From Permianibacter fluminis (GTDB lineage Bacteria; Pseudomonadota; Gammaproteobacteria; Enterobacterales; Permianibacteraceae), in assembly GCF_013179735.1 (NCBI RefSeq), contig NZ_JABMEG010000001.1, positions 1,984,001-2,048,000 of the forward strand: 64,000 bases of DNA, given 5' to 3'. Made by a program: the position numbers and the translations under genes. The notes under the pieces were generated by a model. It worked only from the letters and a program-made list of their open reading frames with translations. It did no database searches and had not been told where the DNA came from. Below are positions 54,773 through 63,861 of this stretch, one piece after another. Numbering within the stretch: position 1 is the stretch's first letter; every line of letters starts with the position of its first letter.

Positions 54773-55274
54773 AGCGACCTCGTTAGCCTGCGGCAAATGC
54801 TGCGATGCACAAAACCGCCGCACTATAGCAGGAAACGCCGACCAGAGAAGGGGGCGGGCCGTCGCGGGCAGGGACGGCGCGAAGTAACTGGTTCGTTCTC
54901 ACCAGAAGTGTGGCGCGGGTTTGGTGACCGGCTGTCCCAAGGCCGGGGACAAGACCGCTGTCAGTCGCCCAAACAGGGCCATGTGGTCGCGGTGACATGG
55001 GTGCACGACGACGCTGACAACGGTCCACGCACAGAGTGGTGAGCGCCGTCGGCAATGAATCGAAAGCGCACGACGACCGCCAATGCCGGTCGGACAATCT
55101 TGCTAAGCTGCGTTGCCGTTGGTGACGGGTATCGCCGTGTTCTGCGGCGGTGCGGCAACAACATGAACGCGAGCGGGTGAGCTGTAGTTGGGTTCTGATG
55201 CGATGTTATGTGCTGGGCATCGCGATGCGACCGCGTCTTACGGCGCGATGGTTTCGACTAACAGAGGAATCGAC
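54773..55274. other. Intergenic region, no gene seen
   Basis: 502 bases between the divergent dehydrogenase and cupin genes. Short frames on both strands have no start site, signal or recognisable sequence. GC-rich hairpin-prone stretches occur near 54840-54960, but I see no defined repeat or RNA gene. Confidence 0.5.
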
Positions 55275-55685
55275 ATGGCTTCGGTCATCAGAATGCGGGT
55301 TTTTGCTGGCGCGGTATTTGCGCTGGGTTTTGCTTCCGGGCTGCTGGCGCAAAAGCTCACGGATTCACCGCAGCGGGTGGAAGTGAAGCGCGTCGATTTG
55401 TCCGGCGCGCCAGGTATGGAAGTGATCACCTCCACGGCCGAATATCCGCCCGGCGCTACCGTTGCCCGGCATTCGCATCACGGCATTGAAGTGGCGTATG
55501 TGGTGCAGGGCGCGAGCATTCAGCTGCCCGGCAAAGAGGCCAGTGCCTTGTTGACCGGTGCATCGCTGGTGAATCTGCGCGACGCCGAGCATGCCGGCTT
55601 CACCGTGGTTGGCGAGGTGCCATTGAAACTGTTCACCGTGCACGTGGTCGACAAGGCGCAGCCGCTATACGAGTTTGGCAATTGA
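55275..55685 (+). CDS. Exported cupin-domain protein
   Basis: 136 residues. An N-terminal signal (MRVFAGAVFALGFASGLLAQ) is followed by a cupin barrel with EYPPGATVARHSHHGIEVAYVVQG, giving His/His/Glu metal ligands, and LPGKEASALLTGASLV; the second-motif His is in AEHAGF. Similar exported cupins are common beside stress or metabolic genes, with no defined reaction. AGAGGA precedes the ATG at 55275. The gene stands alone. Confidence 0.85.
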   Translation: MASVIRMRVFAGAVFALGFASGLLAQKLTDSPQRVEVKRVDLSGAPGMEVITSTAEYPPGATVARHSHHGIEVAYVVQGASIQLPGKEASALLTGASLVNLRDAEHAGFTVVGEVPLKLFTVHVVDKAQPLYEFGN

Positions 55686-55749
55686 GCGCCGTCAGTGAAG
55701 GTTCAGCGGAAGTGACGGCTGTGTCGTTTACATTGCCGGACTCGCTTTC

Positions 55750-56352
55750 ATGAGTTCTGCAATCCAACCCTGCGAATTGCCGCCGACGGCGCTGTTGCAG
55801 CGCTGTCGTGACCAGGGCGCATACACCGATTGCTATGTGACGACGGTCGCCGGTGTTGTTTCTGCACCAGCGTTTATCGAGGCGTTCTACACCACGACGT
55901 TGTTCAAACTGGAGCGACTGATTCTTCGTTGGGCCGTTGGCAAAACGTCAACGGACCGCGACGCCCAAGCACTGGCGTCTGGTGACTGCGATCACTTTGC
56001 AGCGTGGCGCGTGGAAGCCCGTGCCAGCGGACAGCTTCTGCTGGCCGATTTCACCGGCCGGACGAAGTCCTGGTTGATGGTTGAGACTGTCGGCGCTGCA
56101 GCGGATGCCAACAAATCGGCATCGGGTACATCGGACTTGAGAAATGCGGATTCGCTTGACGTGAGCCCAATTAAAACCTTGCTTTATTTCGGCTCGGCCG
56201 TGGTGCCGCGTGGCGGCAATGAAAGCGATCGGCGGCGTGGAATGGGCTTGTTGTTTCATGCCTTGCTCGGCTTTCACCAGCTGTATTCCCGCTGCCTGTT
56301 ACGTTCAGCCCGTTCGCGGCTGCTGGCGCAAGCGGCGCGGCCGTCGCGTTGA
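55750..56352 (+). CDS. Hypothetical protein
   Basis: 200 residues, no signal peptide and no transmembrane helix. Segments FIEAFYTTTLFKLERLILRW, GDCDHFAAWRVEARASGQLLL, DFTGRTKSWLMVE and YFGSAVVPRGG followed by LLGFHQLYSRCLL look like a conserved proteobacterial family that I know only as hypothetical. It stands alone between the cupin gene and a convergent gene. Confidence 0.7.
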   Translation: MSSAIQPCELPPTALLQRCRDQGAYTDCYVTTVAGVVSAPAFIEAFYTTTLFKLERLILRWAVGKTSTDRDAQALASGDCDHFAAWRVEARASGQLLLADFTGRTKSWLMVETVGAAADANKSASGTSDLRNADSLDVSPIKTLLYFGSAVVPRGGNESDRRRGMGLLFHALLGFHQLYSRCLLRSARSRLLAQAARPSR

Positions 56353-56454
56353 GTGAAGCGTTTCCGGTGAGCTGCCGCCCGCAACTTTTGCCAGAAGGCA
56401 GTCGCGGTCAGCGGCCTTTCAGAAAAGCATATCCGTTACGGTCAGAGACCCGTG

Positions 56455-57420
56455 CTACAGCACATTGCGCAAGCCGAGTTCAGTGGGATACGGCGCAAAA
56501 TACAGTTGCTGATTCAGGTAGGCATCAGGTTGTTTGCGCAAATGGTGTTGCAGCAGGGTCAATGGCACGATCAACGGCACTTTTTCCAGACGGTAGTCAT
56601 CGATCAGCGTGGCCAACTCGTCCCGGTCTGCCGCATCAAGCGTGCGCTTGAAATAGCCGGCGATGTGCTGCAGCACATTGGTGTGACGTTTGCGACTGGC
56701 TTTGCGCTTCAACGCCGCCATGAATTCATTGGCATAGGCATCGAGCCAGTGCGCGCTGAGCGGGCCTTTCAGTTCAGCGACCATCCTGCCGAGCCGGCGA
56801 TAGGCAGCCTCGTTATGGGCGAGCAGCAGCAGTTTGTGCCGGGTGTGAAAGGCAATGATATCGGCTTTGCTCGGATGGCTTGCCCGCAGCGCTTGCCAGC
56901 GCGCATACGCATAAACGCGAACGATGAAATTTTCCCGCAGCACCGGATCGTGCAGGCGGCCTTCTTCTTCCACGGGCAGCAGCGGCAAATTCTGCAGCAG
57001 GCGTGCTGCGTAAGCGCCGCTGCTGTGCTGCGGCAATCCGCCCTTGGCACCGTGCACCTTGACCCGCTCCATGCCACAGCTGGGCGATTTGCTTTTCAGC
57101 ACATAGCCTGACAGCGTGCGCTGGCTCGGCAATTGCCGGTCAGCGAACTGATGCAGCGCGTCGGTGAAATCGCGTTCCGGTTCGCGCACGCCACGCACCC
57201 GGATGGCGCCATCGATATTGATCAGCTGAATCGGCGGACGCGGCACGCCCAGACCGATGCCAACCTCCGGACAGTAGGGCCGGTAATCGAAATGCGTCGA
57301 CAAGACGCCGGTCAGATAATCGTCACGCTTGTGCGCGCCGTCGTAACGCACCGGCTCGCCCAGCAGGCAAGTGCTGATACCGACGACGGGTTTCTGTGCT
57401 GGCGTTTCAAACGGAATCAT
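56455..57420 (-). CDS. DUF523-DUF1722 fusion protein
   Basis: 321 residues. The N-terminal part (about 10-150) is DUF523: GISTCLLGEPVRYDG, CPEVGIGLGVPRPP and LKSKSPSCGMERV supply three conserved cysteines. The related TudS enzyme uses a 4Fe-4S cluster held by such cysteines to remove sulfur from thiouracil. The C-terminal part (about 195-305) is DUF1722 (FHTRHKLLLLAHNEAAYRRLG, HTNVLQHIAGYFK). The fusion is common in bacteria, often near photolyase genes, which are absent here. A desulfidase role is inference. Confidence 0.9.
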   Translation of the reverse strand: MIPFETPAQKPVVGISTCLLGEPVRYDGAHKRDDYLTGVLSTHFDYRPYCPEVGIGLGVPRPPIQLINIDGAIRVRGVREPERDFTDALHQFADRQLPSQRTLSGYVLKSKSPSCGMERVKVHGAKGGLPQHSSGAYAARLLQNLPLLPVEEEGRLHDPVLRENFIVRVYAYARWQALRASHPSKADIIAFHTRHKLLLLAHNEAAYRRLGRMVAELKGPLSAHWLDAYANEFMAALKRKASRKRHTNVLQHIAGYFKRTLDAADRDELATLIDDYRLEKVPLIVPLTLLQHHLRKQPDAYLNQQLYFAPYPTELGLRNVL

Positions 57421-57586
57421 GTTGTCGTGTTCTTGATTTGGGTTGCCAGTCTTGAACTAGGCTGGGCGTATCGAGCTGATACGTAGCAATGTCGTTGCTG
57501 GTGCACCTGCGGTTTCGGAAAAGCCGGCTTCCAGATCATGGGCATTGTCTCGCACAAGACTTCACGTGGCCGGCGCATTCCGCCGA

Positions 57587-59578
57587 CTAAAACCGGCTGA
57601 ACCGGCGCGCGCCGGAAATCAGCCGTGATTCCGCCGCCTCGATATTTTCCGGAAAGCCCATCAGCACCAGGGTATCGCCGGCCCGCAGCATCTCGGTGTT
57701 GGCGGGGTAGGCGGTTTCGACCTCACCGCGGCGCAGGGTGGTGACCTCGATACCCATTGCTTCCAGATGCAGATCACCCAGTGTGCTGCCCACGCCAGCG
57801 GCGTCTTTGCCGAGTGTGACCGGGTGCAATTGCTGCGGCCGTTTGCTGCTGTCGACCGTCATGTCGGCACCGGCGCCGTAGAAAAATCCTTTCAACTGTT
57901 TGTAGCGGGCGCGCCGCGCCTGCTGAACCCGGTGCAGCACTTTGTTGACCGGCACATCGAGCATCACCAGCACATGTGAGACCAGCATGAGACTGCCTTC
58001 GAGAATCTCCGGCACCACTTCAGTGGCGCCGCTTTCCCGCAGCACATCGAGGTGACTGTCATCCTGGGTACGAACCAGAACCGGCAGCTCGGGTTGCAGC
58101 GCGCGTACCCGGCGAATGATCAATTCGGCGTGCCCGGCACTGTCGACACAGACCACCACCATGCGGGCGCGATCCAGACCGGCGGCGCGCAAAATTTCCG
58201 GTCGGCTGGCGTCGCCAAAAAACACCCGCACGCCTGCCTGATTGGCCTCCAGCACCCGTTGGCTGTCGCGATCCAGTGCCAGCGCCTTGTAACCTTCGTT
58301 TTCGGTAAAGCGCACGACCAATTGGCCGACCCGGCCAAAGCCGCAGACGATCACATGGCCGCTCAATTCCAGTGCCGCCAACTCAATGACCTGCAGCGGA
58401 TCGCTGTCGTCTTCCTGCCGACGACGGCGTCGCAGCAGGCGATCCGCAAGATTGCCGCTGTGCCGCAACGCCAACGGCGCCAGCAGCATGCTGGCAATGC
58501 CGACGAACAGCGCCACCGATACGGTGGTGCGATCAAGCAGGGCGGTATCCGAGGCCAGCGCCAACAGCGCAAAACCAAATTCGCCGACTTGCGCCAGCAC
58601 GATGCCGGACATGATCGCTTCGCGCCGACGCTCTTTCAGCAGGCGCAGCGACACATACACGACCAGTGCCTTGATCAAAATGATTAACGGCAGGGCCAGC
58701 ACGATGACCTTGGTGTGATCGACCAGCACCGTCAGCGTCAGCAAGTTGCCGATGCCGATAAAAAACAAACCCATCAGGACATCGCGGAACGGCCGGATCT
58801 CGGCTTCGATTTGGTGGCGGAACTGACTCTCGCCGAGCAAGGTGCCAGCGAGGAACGCGCCGAGCGCCATCGACAGGCCAAGTTCGTGGGTCACTTCGGC
58901 CGCGACCAGCGTGACCAGCAGGCAAACCAGCACGAACAATTCATCGCTACGGGATTTGCCAACCCAGTGAAACAGCGGCGGCAGCAACTTGCGCCCGACC
59001 AGCACCAACAGCGCCGCCGCCGTCAGGCCTTTGGCAAAGGCCAGCAGCAGATGCTGGGCCAATTGGCCTTCGCCGGAGACTCCCAGCGCCGGCACCAGAA
59101 TCAGCAACGGCACCGCCGCCAGATCCTGAAACAGCAGCACGCCAATGGCGTTGCGACCATGACGGGTATTGAGTTCGCGCTGCGTTGCCAACAGCTTGCT
59201 GACCAAAGCTGTCGACGACATGGCCAGCGCCAGCGAAAGCACCAGCGCCAATTTGCTTTGCAAGCCGAACAGATACAGTGGCAAGCCCAGCGCAAACGCA
59301 GTACCGAGCAACTGGCTGGGCCCGAACACGAACACCGCGCGGCGCAAACTTTTCAGTTTGGGCAGCGAGAACTCCAGGCCGAGAGTGAACAGCAGAAAGA
59401 CCAGCCCGAGCTCGCCAAGCAAGCGCAGCTCCGATGATTGGCCGTACAGATCGTAACCGAACTCGCGCAGCACGATGCCGGCGGCGAGATAGCCGAGAAT
59501 GGCCGGCATCTGCCAGCGCAGCAGCAGCGCGATGACCAACACGGTCAAGCCAATCAGCAGTATTCCCTGGAGCAGCAT
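57587..59578 (-). CDS. CPA2-family cation:proton antiporter (KefB/YbaL type) with RCK domain
   Basis: 663 residues. About 12 transmembrane helices (1-385) are typical of CPA2 (LGLVFLLFTLGLEFSLPKL, LALAMSSTALVSKLLA, LGLSMALGAFLAGTLLGES), then a TrkA-N/RCK domain from about 405 (GHVIVCGFGRVGQLVVRF, NAD-binding), then a TrkA-C domain (VTTLRRGEVETAYP, AGDTLVLMGFPENI). It exchanges K+ or Na+ for H+; which ion is unknown. It lies 36 bases downstream of the ferredoxin-NADP reductase gene on the same strand and may be co-transcribed. In E. coli Kef proteins pair with an NADPH-linked flavoprotein, but not of this type. Confidence 0.92.
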   Translation of the reverse strand: MLLQGILLIGLTVLVIALLLRWQMPAILGYLAAGIVLREFGYDLYGQSSELRLLGELGLVFLLFTLGLEFSLPKLKSLRRAVFVFGPSQLLGTAFALGLPLYLFGLQSKLALVLSLALAMSSTALVSKLLATQRELNTRHGRNAIGVLLFQDLAAVPLLILVPALGVSGEGQLAQHLLLAFAKGLTAAALLVLVGRKLLPPLFHWVGKSRSDELFVLVCLLVTLVAAEVTHELGLSMALGAFLAGTLLGESQFRHQIEAEIRPFRDVLMGLFFIGIGNLLTLTVLVDHTKVIVLALPLIILIKALVVYVSLRLLKERRREAIMSGIVLAQVGEFGFALLALASDTALLDRTTVSVALFVGIASMLLAPLALRHSGNLADRLLRRRRRQEDDSDPLQVIELAALELSGHVIVCGFGRVGQLVVRFTENEGYKALALDRDSQRVLEANQAGVRVFFGDASRPEILRAAGLDRARMVVVCVDSAGHAELIIRRVRALQPELPVLVRTQDDSHLDVLRESGATEVVPEILEGSLMLVSHVLVMLDVPVNKVLHRVQQARRARYKQLKGFFYGAGADMTVDSSKRPQQLHPVTLGKDAAGVGSTLGDLHLEAMGIEVTTLRRGEVETAYPANTEMLRAGDTLVLMGFPENIEAAESRLISGARRFSRF

Positions 59579-59614
59579 GAGCCGGTGGTCCTCGCTAGTG
59601 GCGAATAGCGCGGA

Positions 59615-60349
59615 TCAGGCGCGCGAAAAAATATACTTCTCCCGCTTGACGGTCTTGACGCCAAACCCGACGGCTTTCAGGCGCTCGAACACTTCATCGA
59701 CCATGGCCGGGTTGCCACAAAGATAGACCAGATCCGTGTCCGCCTGCGGATTCAGCTGCTGCAAGCGATCAGTGACCCGGCCGGCATATTCATCGGGCGC
59801 AGTGGCTGCCGCGCGCGACACGCACAGGCTGAACTGGAATGACGGGAAAGCCTGCGCCTGCGCGCGAAAATCGTCGAGATAAAATGCCTCGGCTTGATCG
59901 CGGACACCAAACAGCAGATGCACCTGCATGCCTTGCGTCAAATGCGGCTGCATTTGTTTCAACATGGCCCGATAGGGCGCTACGCCGGTGCCGGTGGCGA
60001 TCAAAATCAGCCGCTTCGGCAGCACTTCCGGCCAGACCAACAGGCCATGCGGGCCGGAAAAAGCAATTTCGGCGCCCGGCTGCGCCTGCCAGAACCAGCG
60101 CGTGGCCTTGCCGTTTTCAACGTGACTGGCGACCAGCTCCAGCGTCTCGGCAGCAGCGGGGTTGTCGGCAACGGTGGCAATGCTGTAACTGCGCTTGTAA
60201 ATCTCGCCGCTGTCATCGGGCAGATGCAGCGAAACAAATTCACCCGGCCGGTAGGCAAAGCTGCCGCCATCGCTGCGAACAAAGCGCAGCCGGCGCACGT
60301 TGCGGCTGATCATGGCCGAGTCGAGCAATCGAATGGGAGTGGTGAGCAT
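59615..60349 (-). CDS. fpr: Ferredoxin--NADP(+) reductase
   Basis: 244 residues. FAD domain motif KRSYSIA (R-x-Y-S), NADP domain motif IATGTGVAPYRAMLKQM, CGNPAMVDEV, and a C-terminal KREKYIFSRA. The YIFSRA-type end is common to this bacterial FNR group. It moves electrons between NADPH and ferredoxin or flavodoxin, for Fe-S assembly or oxidative stress defence. It is the first gene before the antiporter on the minus strand. Confidence 0.92.
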   Translation of the reverse strand: MLTTPIRLLDSAMISRNVRRLRFVRSDGGSFAYRPGEFVSLHLPDDSGEIYKRSYSIATVADNPAAAETLELVASHVENGKATRWFWQAQPGAEIAFSGPHGLLVWPEVLPKRLILIATGTGVAPYRAMLKQMQPHLTQGMQVHLLFGVRDQAEAFYLDDFRAQAQAFPSFQFSLCVSRAAATAPDEYAGRVTDRLQQLNPQADTDLVYLCGNPAMVDEVFERLKAVGFGVKTVKREKYIFSRA

Positions 60350-60513
60350 GAACGTTACCTGAATGTTTGCCCGCCCAGTTTAGGGGGCTGGGTCGGGAGC
60401 GTCCACCGTTCAGGATCGATTCAGTGCCCGGCGTGCCAAATGAGCGCCAACATCATGCATGGGGCGGCGTTAGCGGCCCCTGCAATTGAGTCGAACGACC
60501 AGGGAGTGAAACC

Positions 60514-61854
60514 ATGTTACGCAGCGCCGTTGCCCTTGCTCTAGTACTGGCCATGCCAGCCGCTTGGGCCGCCAGCGAAACGCCGGCGACTTCAGCCAGT
60601 TCGTCTGGCAATTATGTTGCGAGCAAATCTGCGGCATCGACAACCGCTGGCAGTGCGGCTGCGGTGGCCAACAAAGCGCCAGATACGGGCAGTTCCTCGC
60701 CGCAGTCGCATTATCAGTCTGGCCGCAGCGCCGACAGCCAAAATGAAACCGAGCCCGACAATGGCTCGGTAGGGCAGAAAGCCGGCAACGCGGCGACCAC
60801 ACCGGTGCACTACCGTGATGAACGTGTGCTGGCAGCCAGCGGCCAGAAGACCACGCAGAAAGAAGCCGCCCGTCCGGATACCGTCACCTTGCGCAGCAGC
60901 AGCTACGGCTTCCGGCTTTGGGATGCTGGCCGCGACCTGATCAGCGATGTCGATGCCGACGGCTATTTCCGCCGCTTCGAAATCCGCTTTGATGCCGATG
61001 TCAGCAGCGGTGATGCCAAGGTCTACGCCAAACTGTATCTGCGCCGGGTCGGCGACACCGGTCCTTGGGAGCATTACTACACCACCGATGATTTCTGGAT
61101 CTACGGCAACAGCGACAGCGATGACTACTACGTCGACACCACGCTGAATGACGGTTATCCGACCGGTGACTACGATGTCCTGATCGATTTGTACGAGGTC
61201 GGTTATAGCGGCATCGTCGCGACCATCGGTCCGTTTGAGGACGCGTCGCTGCGGGATTTGCGACTGGAAGATGCCGGGCTCGACATTCCGTTGCCGAATG
61301 CGGGTTATCACATCAATGATGTCGATACCACGCTGCTGATCGACAGCGATCACGACGGCTACTACTCCAAGTTCAGCATCAGTTTTGATCCGGACCGCGA
61401 TTTTGGCGCCAGCATGGCCTATGCGGTGTTGCGGGTGCGTGCCGATGATGGCAACTGGCAGACCGAACATACCTCGGAAGTATTCCAGGTCGATGAAAGC
61501 GGTGATGCCGATCGCTTCAGCTTCACTGGCGACTGGCTGAGTGGGTACATCACCTCACGCTACGATGTGCAAATCGATCTGTACGATGCCGCGAGCAATC
61601 TGCTGGTGGCGACCGTCTCCAGCGAACGGCCGGAATTGTCACGGGTGCCGCTGGAAGATGCCGGTCGCGATACGGTGGCCAACGGCGGCAGCAATGGCGG
61701 TGGCGGCAGCAGCCACTCCAGTGAAAGCGGTGGTGGTGGCTCGATGAGTTGGTTGTTGCTGGGCGTGGTGGCCGGGCTGATTTTCGCCCGCTGGCGCAGC
61801 CAACGTGATCGGCTGCTGCAAAAGGCTCGTAACAAGCCAAGCCAGCCGCTGTAA
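60514..61854 (+). CDS. GlyGly-CTERM protein, choice-of-anchor H family
   Basis: 446 residues. A signal peptide (VALALVLAMPAAWA) is followed by a low-complexity Ser/Ala/Thr region (about 20-115) and then two related domains (about 128-250 and 270-385), each with D-x-D-x-D-G-Y/F segments (DVDADGYFRRFEIRFDAD; DSDHDGYYSKFSISFDPD) and a closing LEDAG. The end has GGGGSMSW (from about 406), a hydrophobic helix (LLLGVVAGLIFA) and a basic tail, which is the GlyGly-CTERM signal cut by rhombosortase. The rhombosortase gene is at 18435-19055. Asp-rich loops may bind calcium. Role unknown. Confidence 0.85.
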   Translation: MLRSAVALALVLAMPAAWAASETPATSASSSGNYVASKSAASTTAGSAAAVANKAPDTGSSSPQSHYQSGRSADSQNETEPDNGSVGQKAGNAATTPVHYRDERVLAASGQKTTQKEAARPDTVTLRSSSYGFRLWDAGRDLISDVDADGYFRRFEIRFDADVSSGDAKVYAKLYLRRVGDTGPWEHYYTTDDFWIYGNSDSDDYYVDTTLNDGYPTGDYDVLIDLYEVGYSGIVATIGPFEDASLRDLRLEDAGLDIPLPNAGYHINDVDTTLLIDSDHDGYYSKFSISFDPDRDFGASMAYAVLRVRADDGNWQTEHTSEVFQVDESGDADRFSFTGDWLSGYITSRYDVQIDLYDAASNLLVATVSSERPELSRVPLEDAGRDTVANGGSNGGGGSSHSSESGGGGSMSWLLLGVVAGLIFARWRSQRDRLLQKARNKPSQPL

Positions 61855-61898
61855 GGCGGTTTCAGATGCAGGCCATGAGGGCGCGCATCGGCAAGTTG

Positions 61899-61935
61899 GC
61901 GCGACTGCATACCATTGCAGTCGCGCTTTTTTTTT
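61899..61935 (+). terminator. Terminator after anchor-H gene
   Basis: GCGCGACTGCA (61899-61909) and TGCAGTCGCGC (61916-61926) form an 11-bp perfect stem with a six-base loop, followed by nine T. The T run overlaps the stop region of the convergent gene at 61934. Confidence 0.95.
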
Positions 61936-62416
61936 AGCCGGCTTTTGCCGGTTGCTGGCTTTGGTCGGTGGCTTCGTTGAAGTGCTGGCGAAAAACCAGC
62001 GGCGCGGCAATGCCGCTGACCGGCGCCATCGGGCCGCCGCCGGCGGAAACGATGATGTCGCCGAAATTCAGCATCCGGCCGAGCAAGTTTTGCTCCACCT
62101 GCAAGCTCTCGACTTTGACCAGATTGATTTCGATGGTGTCGCGGCGGACAAAGCCGCGTTTGACGATGATGCGCTTGTTGGTAATGGCAAGCTCGGTTGA
62201 GCGTTGCCGCACGTAGGCGACCAGCGCCACCAGCGCCGACGCGGCCAGCAACACCAGTGGCAGCACCGGGATCGGATGCAGCAGCTGCAAGCTCAGCGCA
62301 CTGGCCAGCAACATTGCCGATAGCGCCAGCGGCCCGAGCAAGGTCCACCACGAGACTTGGCCGGTGTGCAAAATCCGCTCGCCGCTGATCAGCACTTTCT
62401 TGACATAGGAATCCAT
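61934..62416 (-). CDS. Bacterial PH-domain membrane protein (YdbS-like)
   Basis: 160 residues. Two helices near the N-terminus (LLGPLALSAMLLASALSL, VLPLVLLAASALVALVAY) precede a PH-like domain: ELAITNKRIIVKRGFVRRDT, the conserved T-N-x-R-I-I motif, and LVKVESLQVEQNLLGRMLNFG and IIVSAGGG. These proteins sit in the cytoplasmic membrane with unknown role. ATG at 62416 (MDSYVKKV) follows GGGGAG about ten bases away and is preferred to two earlier in-frame starts. Its stop lies within the T run of the convergent terminator. Confidence 0.85.
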   Translation of the reverse strand: MDSYVKKVLISGERILHTGQVSWWTLLGPLALSAMLLASALSLQLLHPIPVLPLVLLAASALVALVAYVRQRSTELAITNKRIIVKRGFVRRDTIEINLVKVESLQVEQNLLGRMLNFGDIIVSAGGGPMAPVSGIAAPLVFRQHFNEATDQSQQPAKAG

Positions 62417-62618
62417 CGAGACTGTCTCCCCTTGCATCACAGGTTTAGGCAAATTGCGCGCGGCCTACCTTACCGGGTCGACTCCGGCTTGCCTAGAAGC
62501 CATTGCCAAAATGGCGGCGTTCTGCGCTCAGGCTGTGGGCCGTTGGCCGTGCCTGGCGTTCCGCTCGCTTTTGAACGGGCGACTCCGGTGCGTCTGGTCA
62601 CGCGCTGGTTGATTGGCG

Positions 62619-63014
62619 TTAGTCGTGAATATCGCCATCACGGTAATACCAACGGCCCTGCTCACGGACAAAGCGGCTGGTTTCGTGCAGGCGATAGGCT
62701 CGCCCGCCGATCTTGAACCGGGCGCAGTATTCGACCACGCCGGTATCATCGGGATTCGTGTACTGCCGGTTGATGGTCAAGTCGAGCCATTTGCGTGGCG
62801 GCTCGTCCTGCAAATCCAGCGCGGCAGGTCGGCTGCTGGCATGCCAGCTCGCCAGCAGGTAATCATCTAAGCCGAGCACGTAGGCACTGTAACGCGAACG
62901 CATCAGCGCTTCCGGTGTTGGCGCGATCTGGCCGGCGTGATAGCGCCCGCAGCAGTCGGCATAGCGACGCTCAGGTGAGCACGGGCAGGCAGGCGCAGCA
63001 GCGGTTTTTGCCAC
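62619..63014 (-). CDS. ychJ: YchJ family protein (UPF0225), short form
   Basis: 131 residues. The N-terminal SEC-C zinc motif (CPCSPERRYADCCGRYHAG) and the core EALMRSRYSAYVLGLDDYLL, WLDLTINRQYTN and ETSRFVREQGRWYYRDGDI are clear. E. coli YchJ has a second SEC-C motif at its C-terminus; here the protein stops after the core, so that motif is missing. The start is uncertain: GTG at 63014 fits the family, while TTG at 63080 adds 22 residues of non-family sequence. Confidence 0.85.
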   Translation of the reverse strand: MAKTAAAPACPCSPERRYADCCGRYHAGQIAPTPEALMRSRYSAYVLGLDDYLLASWHASSRPAALDLQDEPPRKWLDLTINRQYTNPDDTGVVEYCARFKIGGRAYRLHETSRFVREQGRWYYRDGDIHD

Positions 63015-63150
63015 GTTGAGAAACGTCAGGGATGGGTGTGAGCCGCCATTATGCCGCAAGCCGGTGTGGTGCTGCGGCAAACGTGATGGCGAGAGACCGA
63101 GATCCGAGCTGCGACGAGAGTGCTAACGGCTCAGCCTTGTGAGCAAAAAA

Positions 63151-63176
63151 CTACGGCCCCGCAAGCGGGGCCGTAG
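63151..63176 (-). terminator. Terminator of outer-membrane barrel gene
   Basis: CTACGGCCCC (63151-63160) and GGGGCCGTAG (63167-63176) form a 10-bp stem, with six T on the minus strand directly after it. It lies 54 bases past the barrel-gene stop. Confidence 0.88.
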
Positions 63177-63229
63177 CTTCCTGAACGATGTTGCGTCAGG
63201 ACTCAGGACTCAGGATTCAGAACACGGGT

Positions 63230-63841
63230 TTAGAACGTGAAGCGAGCAAACACCGAGGTGGCATCGGCATCGTCCGCCGAGGTGAAGCTCAAACCAAGAC
63301 CGAAATTCGAGCTGACATGGTACATGCCGCCGAAATTGAGATCGGTTTCGGAGTCATCGTCGCCATCGACGTAGATCGCGTTGGCAAACAGCTCGACCGA
63401 TTCGCTGGCCAGACCGCGCACGCCGACCGACAGCAGATTGGCATCGGCATCGCCATCAAACTCGTTGAAGCCGTCAACATCAACGGTGACATCAACCGTT
63501 GACTTGGCCAAGCTGGCAACAAAGTCGACCTTGTCGTTGATGGCGGTGTGAAAACCAAAACCGATGGTGCGGCTGTCGGTATCAACATCGACATCGGCAC
63601 CCAGGAAGTTGTCGTTGCCGCTGGCCTTGCCGGCTTCGAGTGTCACGAAAAACATGTCGCCCAATTCAAATGAGCCGCCAAGATTGAAGCCGTCGATATC
63701 AATGGACGCGCCTTCAGCATCGATTTCCGTTTCGGTGTAGCTGCCCTGCACATAGTTGTAGGACAGATCACTGGCCTGCGCCGCACCAACGCCAGCAGCG
63801 GCGAACACAGCGAGGGACAGCAGCGATTTCTTCATCATCAT
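63230..63841 (-). CDS. Small outer-membrane beta-barrel protein
   Basis: 203 residues. Signal peptide SLLSLAVFAAAGVGAAQA. The mature part is alternating strands ending in FARFTF, the outer-membrane barrel signature, and is predicted to be an eight-stranded barrel like OmpA/OmpX-type porin-family proteins. Loops are very acidic (GADVDVDTDS, FDGDADAN, DGDDDSETD). ATG at 63841 is six bases after GGAG; the frame could begin earlier at TTG 63847. The upstream region is full of palindromes. Confidence 0.85.
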   Translation of the reverse strand: MMMKKSLLSLAVFAAAGVGAAQASDLSYNYVQGSYTETEIDAEGASIDIDGFNLGGSFELGDMFFVTLEAGKASGNDNFLGADVDVDTDSRTIGFGFHTAINDKVDFVASLAKSTVDVTVDVDGFNEFDGDADANLLSVGVRGLASESVELFANAIYVDGDDDSETDLNFGGMYHVSSNFGLGLSFTSADDADATSVFARFTF

Positions 63842-63861
63842 GAACAACTCCGTCTGTAGGT

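Noticed and set aside
54783-55097. 104-codon minus-strand frame in the 502-base gap
   Set aside because: Composition is Pro/Arg/Ser-rich and random-looking, with no start site.
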